Positions 24,291-32,558 of a DNA stretch of 64,000 nt are shown here, piece after piece. Made by a program: the position numbers and the translations under genes. Position 1 is the stretch's first letter; the number at the start of each line of letters is the position of its first letter. The notes beneath the pieces are model-generated. The model saw only the letters and a list, made by a program, of their open reading frames with translations. It searched no databases and was not told the origin of the DNA. Location of the stretch: contig NZ_QFWW01000008.1 in the NCBI RefSeq assembly GCF_003265345.1, forward strand, positions 465,760 through 529,759. Direction: 5' to 3'. The stretch comes from Lentzea terrae. GTDB lineage: Bacteria; Actinomycetota; Actinomycetes; Mycobacteriales; Pseudonocardiaceae.

Positions 24291-25463
24291 TCAGTGGTTG
24301 TACATGGATTCCAGCGCGGTGCGGCGGGTGGTCACGTCGTGAGGATCGTCGCCGAAGACGACGAGGTGCAGTGTGGTCCGCTTGATCGGGTTGTCGGTGC
24401 GGCGGGTGTCGTGGCCGCCGGTGACGAGGAGCCCTCCGCGCTCCAGCGCCGGCCGCAGCGCTGCGAGCAGTGCGGCGATGGGTGCCGCGGTGGTGAGTTT
24501 CGTGGACTCCGATGGGCGGTTCAGGGCATCGGGGCGGATGGTGTGCAGCGCCAGCAGCGGGACGGAGCCGCTGGTGATGCGGAAGTTGAGGTCGAGCATG
24601 ACGAGTTTGCCGTCGTGGGTCTGGGCGCAGTCGAGGCTGCACATGCCGCGGTAGCCGACGTCGGCCGCGCGCTGGGCGATCGCCAGGCATTCGGTGAGCA
24701 GGTCGGCGGGGAGCGGGGAGACGAGCCCGAAGCGGCCGCCGGTGTAGATGCCGTCGGCGTCGACGCGCTGGTCGGTGACGGCGAGCAGGCGGGCCTGGCC
24801 GTCGGCGGCGACGTAGAGCTGGATGCCCCAGTTGCGGTGGATGTTCAGGTATTCCTCGACGACGACCTCGTTCAGGACGTCGGTGAACGCGGGCAGGGTC
24901 ACCAGATCCCCGGCTCGGTGCAGGTAGACGTCGAGGCTGGCGCCGTGGGCGGCGTTGGTGGCGGCCTTGAGAACCCAGGACTTCTCGACGGGGGCGGCCT
25001 GGGCGAGTTCGCCGATCGTGACGATCTGGCGGCGGGCCTGGAAACGGGGGTCGACAAAGGTGCTGATGCTGGCTTTGTTGTTGAGATAGCCGACGAGCTC
25101 GGTGCTCTTCACGGAGCGTTCGTCGGGATACAGGCTGGTGGGCTGGGGATATTCCATGGACAGGCGGAGTCCGTCGCTGAGGGCTTCGCTGACGCGGGTG
25201 GCGAACTCTGCTTCGGTGCGGAACTCGCGCGGGTCGGTGCCGACGGGCAGGCCGCCGTCGCGGAGGGCGGCGACCAGGTTGGGTTCGGTGCCGCCCGCGC
25301 TGGTGATGACGGGGGTGGTGGCGGCGACGGCGAGGGGACGGGCGGACAGGACGTCGCGGGTGTTGCGGTGCTTGCTCGACGGCACCGCCGGTTCCTGGGC
25401 GGGGCGCGCGCAAACGGCGACGTCGGGACCGTAGATGTCGGTGAGGGTGCGAGGAGCGGTCAT
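24291..25463 (-). CDS. ATP-grasp domain protein, orphan peptide/amide ligase candidate
   Basis: This 390-residue protein has a short pre-ATP-grasp domain (TDIYGPDVAVCARP ... AVAATTPVITSAGGTEPNLV) and an ATP-grasp fold. EKSWVLKAATNAAHGASLDV is a probable nucleotide-binding lysine and small loop, EVVVEEYLNIHRNWGIQLYV is the central strand, and CSLDCAQTHDGKLVMLDLNF ends at the metal-binding D-N pair. Such ligases join a carboxylate to an amine via an acyl phosphate, often in natural-product or RiPP-like peptide assembly. No precursor peptide, NRPS, PKS or transporter is next to it. Specificity is unknown. Confidence 0.72.
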   Translation of the reverse strand: MTAPRTLTDIYGPDVAVCARPAQEPAVPSSKHRNTRDVLSARPLAVAATTPVITSAGGTEPNLVAALRDGGLPVGTDPREFRTEAEFATRVSEALSDGLRLSMEYPQPTSLYPDERSVKSTELVGYLNNKASISTFVDPRFQARRQIVTIGELAQAAPVEKSWVLKAATNAAHGASLDVYLHRAGDLVTLPAFTDVLNEVVVEEYLNIHRNWGIQLYVAADGQARLLAVTDQRVDADGIYTGGRFGLVSPLPADLLTECLAIAQRAADVGYRGMCSLDCAQTHDGKLVMLDLNFRITSGSVPLLALHTIRPDALNRPSESTKLTTAAPIAALLAALRPALERGGLLVTGGHDTRRTDNPIKRTTLHLVVFGDDPHDVTTRRTALESMYNH

Positions 25464-25700
25464 GGCCGGCGTGAGCGCGGAAGCGGTGATGGGAGATCTC
25501 CCTCGTGGGGTTGTTCAGGTGCCCGGTCGTGGGCGTGGAGTGGTGCGAACTTTCCGGCGGCGGCGAAACGTGCCTGGACGAGGCAACGTCCGCGCCGGAT
25601 GAGGATGAGCCTGCGGCCAGGAGCGAGAGGGGCGCAGACCTCAACTGTCTCACGTTTCGCGAGGCTCGTGGGCGTGGGAAGGGCCGCGCGCCTCCGCGGA

Positions 25701-26061
25701 TCAGCGCAGTGCGTCGTCCAGCACGGCCATGGCGTTGAGACCGAATTGTGCTCGAGCACCTGCGGGGGATGAACAGTTGTCGTCGTGAGTCGATTGGAGT
25801 CGCCGGACGTTCGCTGGTTGCTCTCCGGACGATGATGGCGTCGGTACTGAGTGAGCATGGGTGCGGTCGCCGACGGCCCAGTGCGTTGCGGCGATGACAT
25901 CGGGAGCGGGAATGCGGCCGGAGTGGTCGATCTTCGCGATGACCATCGTCAACAGCGTGTGCGGGCCGGTTGAGGGATCTGCTGCAATCGGAGCGGGTTG
26001 GAGGGCGATATCGGTGATGCTGTCGGGGATGGCGGCACGAACAGCGGGACGGTGGCCTCGG

Positions 26062-26063
<2 letters not shown>
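25701..26063 (-). pseudogene. AbrB/MazE-like regulator remnant next to integrase
   Basis: The minus strand contains TMVIAKIDHSGRIPAPDVIA, then THWAVGDRTHAHSV and, later, ARAQFGLNAMAVLDDALR. This resembles an AbrB/SpoVT-type swapped-hairpin protein (K-D-SGRI----V--A-GW--GDR) that is often found beside actinobacterial integrases. The conserved parts fall in different frames relative to the ATG that overlaps the integrase stop (ATGA near 26065), so it is probably frameshifted. The identification is tentative. Confidence 0.45.
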
Positions 26064-27250
<1,187 letters not shown>

Positions 27251-27509
27251 ACCCGTGAATGGACACGTTGATCGTGATGTAGCCGAATTCCTTGCTTTTA
27301 TTACGGAACGGACTGTATCTATTAACTATTTGAATCGGGCGGCTGTTTTCTTTGTGTTTATGGTCGAGATCTTGTTTGAATCGATATGCAACTGACGCCT
27401 GGGATGGCGACGTCAAGTGCGTGGACTTGTGGTATCAGGAGCGCCTGACCTGCTACTTCGACATGTTGGTAGATCCATTCAGATGATTTGACCTGCGTTC
27501 TTCGCCTAT
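27251..27509. other. AT-rich stretch with a possible C-terminal gene relic
   Basis: The composition falls far below the surroundings (for example CTTTTATTACGG, TATCTATTAACTATTTGAAT). One plus-strand frame ending at about 27487 reads RYATDAWDGDVKCVDLWYQE then RLTCYFDMLVDPFR and a stop, followed by a terminator hairpin. This looks like the end of a real but unrecognised gene, cut off by the IS3 element. Confidence 0.4.
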
Positions 27510-27549
27510 CGGCGATGCTCCCGCCTGGCGCGTGGCGGGAGCATCGCCG
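27510..27549. terminator. Strong intrinsic terminator
   Basis: A 16-bp perfect stem (CGGCGATGCTCCCGCC and its complement) with an 8-base loop is followed by GATCTTTGTT. It would insulate the envelope operon from transcription arriving from the left. Confidence 0.88.
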
Positions 27550-27666
27550 GATCTTTGTTCGGTGGGGGATGCTCATCCGGTCATCGGTCATCTGATTAGC
27601 CCGTCCAGCTCAATTTTTGACGCTGAAAGGTACAAAGTTCGAAGGTGCCTGTTACTCCGCAGAGAA

Positions 27667-27682
27667 TGTGACACACATCACA
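27667..27682. promoter_or_regulatory. CRP/GlxR-type binding site
   Basis: TGTGACACACATCACA is a perfect TGTGA-N6-TCACA site, the consensus of cAMP-receptor-type regulators (Crp in mycobacteria and streptomycetes, GlxR in corynebacteria). It lies 126 bp upstream of the GT2 start. Confidence 0.8.
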
Positions 27683-27704
27683 CTTCCCTTTCATTTCCAG
27701 GGAA

Positions 27705-27721
27705 CTACCGTTGGGTAACTT
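27705..27721. promoter_or_regulatory. 17-bp motif shared with the flippase promoter
   Basis: CTACCGTTGGGTAACTT here and CTACCCTTCGGTAACTT at 34295-34311 differ at two positions only. Both lie upstream of envelope genes on the same strand, so a common regulator is possible; its identity is unknown. Confidence 0.55.
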
Positions 27722-27807
27722 TCGCCGTCCTGAGACCTGCGTCACGTCATGGGAGGACTCTTGCGACACCATGCTGGGTTCTGTGCGCTCGGAATAACGG
27801 CGAGTAC

Positions 27808-28563
27808 ATGACGCTGCTTTCCATTGTCGTGCCTGTGCGCAATGAGGAGTCGCGGCTGTCGGCCACGTTGTCCGCGCTCACGGTGGCGCTCGCAGCCACC
27901 CGTGAGCCGTGCGAGATCGTCGTGGTCGACAACTCCAGCACCGACCGCAGCGGCGAGGTCGCCCGCGAGCACCGGTCCGGATCGATCCCGGTGCGGCTGG
28001 TCCGCTGTGCCCAGCCGGGGAAGGGCGCAGCGGTGCGGACCGGAGTGCTGCGGACCGACAGCCGCTACGTCGGCTTCTGCGATGCCGATCTGGCGACCGA
28101 CATGGCAGCGCTGGCGCCGACGCTCAGGTTCCTGAGCACCGGCGTGAACGTGGTCGTCGGATCGCGGGCGCACCCGAACTCGATCGTGCGTGCGAGGCAC
28201 AACCAGGTCCGGCGGGCAGGCGCGTGGGCCTTTCGGCGCGCGGCCAACGCGATCGTGCCTGGCGTCGGCGACACCCAGTGCGGCTACAAGTTCTTCGACC
28301 GGCACACCGCCGACGCGATCTTCCGACCGCTGCGCACACCGGGGTGGGCGTTCGACGTCGAACTGCTCGCCAGGGCGCAACGGATCGGCGCGATGATCGT
28401 CGAACTGCCGGTGAGCTGGAGGGACGTGCCGGGGTCCACGTTCCGCCCGATGCGGGACGGCTGCCGCAGTTTCGCCGCGCTCGCCAGGATCCGGGCGATC
28501 CTCGGCGCGGAGAAGACGCCCGCCGTCGCCCCGGTCATGACATCCGTGGCGGAGGTGGCCTGA
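27808..28563 (+). CDS. Family 2 glycosyltransferase (polyprenyl-phosphate sugar transferase type)
   Basis: This 251-residue GT-A enzyme has LSIVVPVRNEESRL (nucleotide-sugar binding start), VVVDNSSTDRSGEVA, FCDADLATD (DxD metal site) and GDTQCGYKFF followed by GWAFDVELL, as in dolichyl-phosphate beta-glucosyltransferase-like enzymes. It has no C-terminal membrane helices. It likely loads a polyprenyl phosphate with a hexose in the cytoplasm, for use by membrane GT-C enzymes such as those at 35-42 kb. The start is the ATG at 27808. The GT4 gene follows with no gap. Confidence 0.9.
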   Translation: MTLLSIVVPVRNEESRLSATLSALTVALAATREPCEIVVVDNSSTDRSGEVAREHRSGSIPVRLVRCAQPGKGAAVRTGVLRTDSRYVGFCDADLATDMAALAPTLRFLSTGVNVVVGSRAHPNSIVRARHNQVRRAGAWAFRRAANAIVPGVGDTQCGYKFFDRHTADAIFRPLRTPGWAFDVELLARAQRIGAMIVELPVSWRDVPGSTFRPMRDGCRSFAALARIRAILGAEKTPAVAPVMTSVAEVA

Positions 28564-29730
28564 GTGAGACCACCGCTCAACGGTGCGCGGGTGGTAGTGG
28601 TGAACTGGCGCGACCGCGGGCATCCGCACGCCGGTGGCGCCGAGGAATACGCCGCCCGCATGGCGGACGCGATGACCGCCGCCGGGGCGCAGGTCACCTT
28701 CCTCACGGCCAAGGGGGAGGGGCAGAGCGGCGGCGACGAGTCGACCGTGCGTCGCGGCGGCCGGTGGACGGTGTACTTCTGGGCGCTGTTGTGGCTGCTG
28801 CGCAACCGAAGTCGCATCGACCTGGTGATCGACTGCCAGAACGGGATCCCCTTCTTCAGCCCCCTGGTGGTCGCCAGGTGGACGAAGGTCGTGCTGGTGG
28901 TGCACCACGTGCACGACGCCCAGTTCGCCGTGCACTTCCCGCCGTGGCTGGCCCGGATCGGCCGCTGGCTCGAAGGTCCTGCCGCGCGCAAGGTCTACCG
29001 CCACGCGGTGACGGTCGCCGTGTCGCGGTCCACCGTGCGCGCGATGCGCGAGCGCCTCGCCTGGCGTGGCCGGATCTTCGTGGTGCCCAACGGCACGGAC
29101 CACCCGCCGTCCGCGGACGGCACACGTTCCTCGCACCCCTCGCTGGTGTGCCTGGGCAGGCTCGTCACGCACAAGCGGGTCGACCGGCTGATCGAGATCG
29201 TCGGCACGCTGCGCGGCCACTGGCCCGGTCTGCGCCTGCACGTGATCGGCCGTGGACCGGACGAAGCCGCGGTGCGCAAGGCCGCGGCACCGTTCGCGGA
29301 TTCCGTCGTGATGCACGGTTTCGTCGACGACTCGACGAAAAGCGCTCTGCTGCGGGAATCCTGGCTCAACGTCACCCTGTCTGACGGCGAAGGCTGGGGA
29401 CTGGCCGTGATCGAGGCGGCCGCGCACGGCGTCCCGACCGTCTGCCGCGAGGTCGACGGGTTGCGCGACTCCGTGCGGCACAAGGAGACCGGCTGGCTGG
29501 TACGGGACGACGAGGACGTCGGCGGCGCGATCCACGACGCTCTCACGCTGCTGGCCCGCCCCGACGACGCCTCGGTCGTGGCCGACGCGTGCCGGGCCTG
29601 GGCCGCCGGTTTCGACTGGGCCACCAGCGGACGGATGTTCGTCGCCGTGGTGTCCACCCTGCTCGACAGTTCAACCACAGGCCGCGTCGGCGGCCCAGTT
29701 CCTGAGGAGGACCTTTGCGACGCGTCCTGA
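28564..29730 (+). CDS. Family 4 (GT-B) glycosyltransferase
   Basis: This 388-residue retaining glycosyltransferase has an N-terminal Rossmann domain with HPHAGGAEEYAARMADAM (GGAE acceptor loop) and HHVHDAQFAVHF. The C-terminal donor domain has SLVCLGRLVTHKRVDRLIEI, then LHVIGRGPDE and SDGEGWGLAVIEAAAHGVPT (EX7E-type motif). It starts with GTG directly after the GT2 stop. In the mycobacterial block I recall, a GT4 gene occupies the corresponding place beside a methyltransferase. The acceptor is unknown; envelope polysaccharide is inferred. Confidence 0.92.
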   Translation: MRPPLNGARVVVVNWRDRGHPHAGGAEEYAARMADAMTAAGAQVTFLTAKGEGQSGGDESTVRRGGRWTVYFWALLWLLRNRSRIDLVIDCQNGIPFFSPLVVARWTKVVLVVHHVHDAQFAVHFPPWLARIGRWLEGPAARKVYRHAVTVAVSRSTVRAMRERLAWRGRIFVVPNGTDHPPSADGTRSSHPSLVCLGRLVTHKRVDRLIEIVGTLRGHWPGLRLHVIGRGPDEAAVRKAAAPFADSVVMHGFVDDSTKSALLRESWLNVTLSDGEGWGLAVIEAAAHGVPTVCREVDGLRDSVRHKETGWLVRDDEDVGGAIHDALTLLARPDDASVVADACRAWAAGFDWATSGRMFVAVVSTLLDSSTTGRVGGPVPEEDLCDAS

Positions 29731-30716
29731 CCTTCGTCCTGCTCGGACTCGGCGTGTTCGGGATCGCGACCGGGCTGTTGCTGCGGTTCTACGCCTATCC
29801 GGCCCTCGCCAAGATCCCGCACGACCCCAACACGACCGCGGTGGCCCAGGGCAGCGGCGTCACCGCACTCGTCTACGTGCCGCAGGACGGAGGCCCGGCA
29901 AAGCCCGAGATCCGCCGCAACCTCAGCGTGACGTCGAGCACGCGCGTCTCCGGTAACCTGCGGGCGCCCGAGGCCCAGGCCGCCGGCGGCATGACCGTGT
30001 GGAACGAGGCCACCCGTATCAGGGAGGACAAGGACAGGCTGACGCTCAGCGCGAGCGTGCGTGAGCTGTGCCTGGACCGGTTCACCGCGGAGGCCGTCGC
30101 ACCCTGCACCACGCAGTACCTCCAGAAGGAGAAGTCGGAGAACGGCAAGGACACGAAGATCCCCGGCACGCGCGGCCAGGCTCAGTTCCCCGGCCTGAAC
30201 TTCAAGTTCCCCTTCCAGACCGAGAAGCGGACCTACCCCTGGTACGACAGCGGGGTAGGTAAGCCGGTGGACGCCAAGTTCGACGGTGAGGAGACACTGC
30301 AGGGCCTGCCGGTGTACCGGTTCAAGCAGTCCGTGCCGGCCACCAACGTCGACAGCCGGGACGTGCCCGGCTCGCTGATCGACAGGCCCGAACCGACCGT
30401 CTCGGCCAGCTTGTACTACCAGGCGGAAAAGACGCTGTGGGTCGAGCCGGTCACCGGCGCGCTCATCAAGGTGCGTCAGTCGGTGAAGCAGGAGCTGCGC
30501 ACCTCGGGCCAGAGCGCGGGTAACGGCACCGCGGTGTTCGACGGAACGTTGGAGCTCAACAAGGAGACGGTCGACAACAACGTGCGGGTGGCCGAGGAGA
30601 ACACGTCCAAGCTGTGGCTGCTCACCGGTCTTCCGGTGATCCTGTGGATCGCGGGTGGCCTCCTGCTGGCCGTCGGCCTCGTCCTGCTGCTCGCCGGCCG
30701 CCGCCGTACCGCCTAG
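29715..30716 (+). CDS. DUF3068 (PorA-like) membrane-anchored exported protein
   Basis: This 333-residue protein has an N-terminal hydrophobic helix (VLTFVLLGLGVFGIATGLLL), a large extracytoplasmic beta-rich domain (about residues 35-300) and a C-terminal transmembrane helix (LPVILWIAGGLLLAVGLVLL) ending in basic residues. This is the DUF3068 layout found beside arabinogalactan/mycolate genes. The TTG start at 29715 overlaps the GT4 gene by 16 bp, with GAGGAGG ahead. The TAG stop is completed by the first base of the IS5 element. Confidence 0.88.
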   Translation: MRRVLTFVLLGLGVFGIATGLLLRFYAYPALAKIPHDPNTTAVAQGSGVTALVYVPQDGGPAKPEIRRNLSVTSSTRVSGNLRAPEAQAAGGMTVWNEATRIREDKDRLTLSASVRELCLDRFTAEAVAPCTTQYLQKEKSENGKDTKIPGTRGQAQFPGLNFKFPFQTEKRTYPWYDSGVGKPVDAKFDGEETLQGLPVYRFKQSVPATNVDSRDVPGSLIDRPEPTVSASLYYQAEKTLWVEPVTGALIKVRQSVKQELRTSGQSAGNGTAVFDGTLELNKETVDNNVRVAEENTSKLWLLTGLPVILWIAGGLLLAVGLVLLLAGRRRTA

Positions 30717-30763
30717 GGCCCGTCCTCAAAGCCCGTTCGTCTGACGTGCTTTGATCTTGTGTC

Positions 30764-31165
30764 GTGGTGCGCAGGCATGAGCTGACTGATGAGCAGTGGC
30801 AGGCGTTGCAGCCTTTGTTGCCGGTGTCGGGCGCGAAGGGGCGTCCTCGTGTGGATGACCGGCGTGTGATCAACGGGATGTTGTTCAAGGCCAAGACCGG
30901 GGTGTCGTGGCGTGATCTGCCGGAGCGGTACGGGCCGTGGAAGACGGTCTACAACCGGTTCTGGCGGTGGTCGCGCAACGGCACCCTCACGATGCTGGTG
31001 GCCAAGGTGCGGGTGATCGCGGAGGCGATCGACGAGTTGGACCGGGAGGTCTCGGTCGACTCCAGCATCGTGCGTGCCCATCAGCACGCGGCCGGCGCCC
31101 GCCGCCGTCCGCGTGCTCACACGGGGGGCGAGCGGGTCGTGTGGCGGGCAGACCGAGCCAGATGA
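30764..31165 (+). CDS. IS5-family transposase, first frame (OrfA)
   Basis: The frame encodes 133 residues. It opens with RHELTDEQWQALQPLLPVSG (DUF4096 domain) and continues with DDRRVINGMLFKAKTGVSWR, then DLPERYGPWKTVYNRFWRWS, ending soon after the first catalytic Asp (VSVDSSIVRAHQHAAGARR). The frame closes about 30 residues later. The DDE domain continues in another frame, so a full transposase needs ribosomal frameshifting in the 31080-31165 overlap; a GGGGGG run lies at 31122-31127. Confidence 0.88.
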   Translation: MVRRHELTDEQWQALQPLLPVSGAKGRPRVDDRRVINGMLFKAKTGVSWRDLPERYGPWKTVYNRFWRWSRNGTLTMLVAKVRVIAEAIDELDREVSVDSSIVRAHQHAAGARRRPRAHTGGERVVWRADRAR

Positions 31166-31646
31166 TCATGCTATCGGCCGGTCACGAGGTGGTCTGTCTA
31201 CCAAGATCCACCTCGCCTGTGATGGACACGGCCGCCCGCTGGCGACGGTACTGACCGGCGGGAACACCAATGACTGCACCATGTTCGAGGCCGTGCTGGC
31301 GGGCGTGTGGTTCCCGCCGGCACGGCCGGGCCGGCTCGCGACGCGGCCGGCGCGGTTGATCGCGGACAAGGGTTACTCCAGCCGGGCCATCCGCGGTTAC
31401 CTGCGCCGTCGCGGCATCCGGGCCACCATCCCCGAACGCCGCGACCAACGCGACGGCCGAGTCCGTCGAGGCCGGGCTGGTGGCCGCCCACCTCTCTTCG
31501 ATCCGGTGATCTACAAGCGCCGCAACGTCGTCGAGCGCTGCTTCAACCGGCTTAAGCAGTTCCGCGCAATCGCCACCCGATACGACAAGACCGCCCTGTC
31601 CTACCAAGCCATGATCGACCTGGCCACCCTCACCTTCTGGCTTTGA
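31074..31646 (+). CDS. IS5-family transposase, second frame (OrfB, DDE catalytic part)
   Basis: This frame supplies GRSRGGLSTKIHLACDGHGR, TVLTGGNTNDCTMFEAVL, RLIADKGYSSRAIRGYLRRR (second Asp) and RRNVVERCFNRLKQFRAIAT (final Glu), the standard IS5 catalytic core. Its stop TGA is inside the right terminal repeat. The 5' boundary given is that of the open frame; translation probably enters from OrfA by frameshift. Confidence 0.87.
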   Translation: MPISTRPAPAAVRVLTRGASGSCGGQTEPDDHAIGRSRGGLSTKIHLACDGHGRPLATVLTGGNTNDCTMFEAVLAGVWFPPARPGRLATRPARLIADKGYSSRAIRGYLRRRGIRATIPERRDQRDGRVRRGRAGGRPPLFDPVIYKRRNVVERCFNRLKQFRAIATRYDKTALSYQAMIDLATLTFWL

Positions 31647-31655
31647 GGACGGGCC

Positions 31656-32384
31656 CTAGGGCTTTTTCCGCAGGACCAGCACGAGGTTCCAGGACACGAC
31701 CTCGCGAAACACCGGAACGCGCACGACCCAGGTCGCCCACCACGGGTGGTACCTGGGAAGTGCGCGTTCCAGTTCTGCCTCCGGGTGGTTCCGTGCCCAA
31801 CGCAGCGCCGAGCCGACGGACACCGCGAAAAGGCTTTCCCCGTAACGGTTCTTGGGCTCCTGGCCGTGGTTGTCCCGGAACCGGCGGCGGGCGTAGTGGC
31901 CGCCGATGAAGTGCCACGGCGAGGTTTCGTGGCCGCCCCAGGGGGAGTACCACGGCGTGAACGACAGGAACACCGTCCCGCCGGGCTTCGTCACGCGCAC
32001 CATCTCGTCGAGCATCGTGCGCGGCTCGTCCACGTGTTCCAGCACGTTCGACGAATAGCAGATGTCCACTGAGGACGTTCGGACGGGCAATCGCGTGCCA
32101 CTGGCCCGAATCATCCCTGCGGTGTACTCGCCGCGGGCCGACAGTTCGCCGACATCGGGATCCAGGCCGACGTAGTAGGCGCCGGCCGCGCGGAACGCGT
32201 CGGCGAAGTACCCAGGGCCGCCACCGACGTCGAGCAGACTCCGGCCGGCGAGGGAGGTGAACTCGGCGACCTGTCGTGCGGAGTCCTCGGCCAGCAACCG
32301 GTAGAAGGTGTCCCGGTCGGTCTGCTCGTTGCGGAATGCCTTGAACAGGCGGATCGACCGGTCCAGCGTCGCCTGGCCCGGCAC
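31656..32384 (-). CDS. Class I SAM-dependent methyltransferase
   Basis: This 242-residue methyltransferase shows SLLDVGGGPGYFADAFRAAG (motif I), YVGLDPDVGELSARG (motif II), SVDICYSSNVLEHVDEPRTM and RVTKPGGTVFLSF. It resembles the methyltransferase I recall next to the GT4/DUF3068 genes of mycobacteria (Rv0224c-like); its target is unknown. GTG at 32384 is chosen because it follows the DUF2613 stop by one base. Its own stop TAG uses the CTA at 31656-31658, of which the C is the last base of the IS element. Confidence 0.9.
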   Translation of the reverse strand: MPGQATLDRSIRLFKAFRNEQTDRDTFYRLLAEDSARQVAEFTSLAGRSLLDVGGGPGYFADAFRAAGAYYVGLDPDVGELSARGEYTAGMIRASGTRLPVRTSSVDICYSSNVLEHVDEPRTMLDEMVRVTKPGGTVFLSFTPWYSPWGGHETSPWHFIGGHYARRRFRDNHGQEPKNRYGESLFAVSVGSALRWARNHPEAELERALPRYHPWWATWVVRVPVFREVVSWNLVLVLRKKP

Positions 32385-32385
32385 C

Positions 32386-32556
32386 TTACGGCGTGCCGTA
32401 GTTGACGGTGTCGGGGTTGGAGTTGTTGGGCGCCGGGGCGTTCTTGAACTCGACGCCCTTGTCCGGCGCGAGAGAGTTGACCAGGGCGTACGTTCCGCCA
32501 CCGGCGAACGCGAGCCCGGCGACGACGGCGATGACGGCACCGATCAATGTGCGCAC
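32386..32556 (-). CDS. DUF2613 small membrane/secreted protein
   Basis: This 56-residue protein has one hydrophobic segment (TLIGAVIAVVAGLAFAGGGT) and a short extracytoplasmic tail rich in Asn and Pro (APAPNNSNPDTVNYGTP). I recall the family (DUF2613, Rv0236A-like) encoded next to aftD in mycobacteria. The GTG start at 32556 has AGGAG about 7 bases ahead. The gene is squeezed between the large membrane protein and the methyltransferase with 1-2 bp gaps, so all three are one transcript. Confidence 0.82.
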   Translation of the reverse strand: MRTLIGAVIAVVAGLAFAGGGTYALVNSLAPDKGVEFKNAPAPNNSNPDTVNYGTP

Positions 32557-32558
32557 GC

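Larger units (their letters stand above)
30716..31656 (+). mobile_element. IS5-family (IS427-group-like) insertion sequence
   Basis: A 941-bp element is bounded by 18-bp perfect terminal inverted repeats (GGGCCCGTCCTCAAAGCC) and flanked by a TA target duplication (30714-30715 and 31657-31658). It carries a two-frame DDE transposase. It sits exactly in the CTAG where two convergent genes end, and each stop codon is rebuilt using one base of an IS terminus. Sharp ends and intact duplication indicate a recent insertion. Confidence 0.95.

Noticed and set aside
24016..25653. 545-codon minus-strand frame overlapping the ATP-grasp gene
   Set aside because: Arg/Pro/His-rich frame-shifted reading of the ATP-grasp gene; the ATP-grasp motifs are in the other frame.
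27251..27509. AT-rich region as a replication origin
   Set aside because: No DnaA-box cluster, no repeats and no replication genes nearby; transferred DNA explains the composition better.
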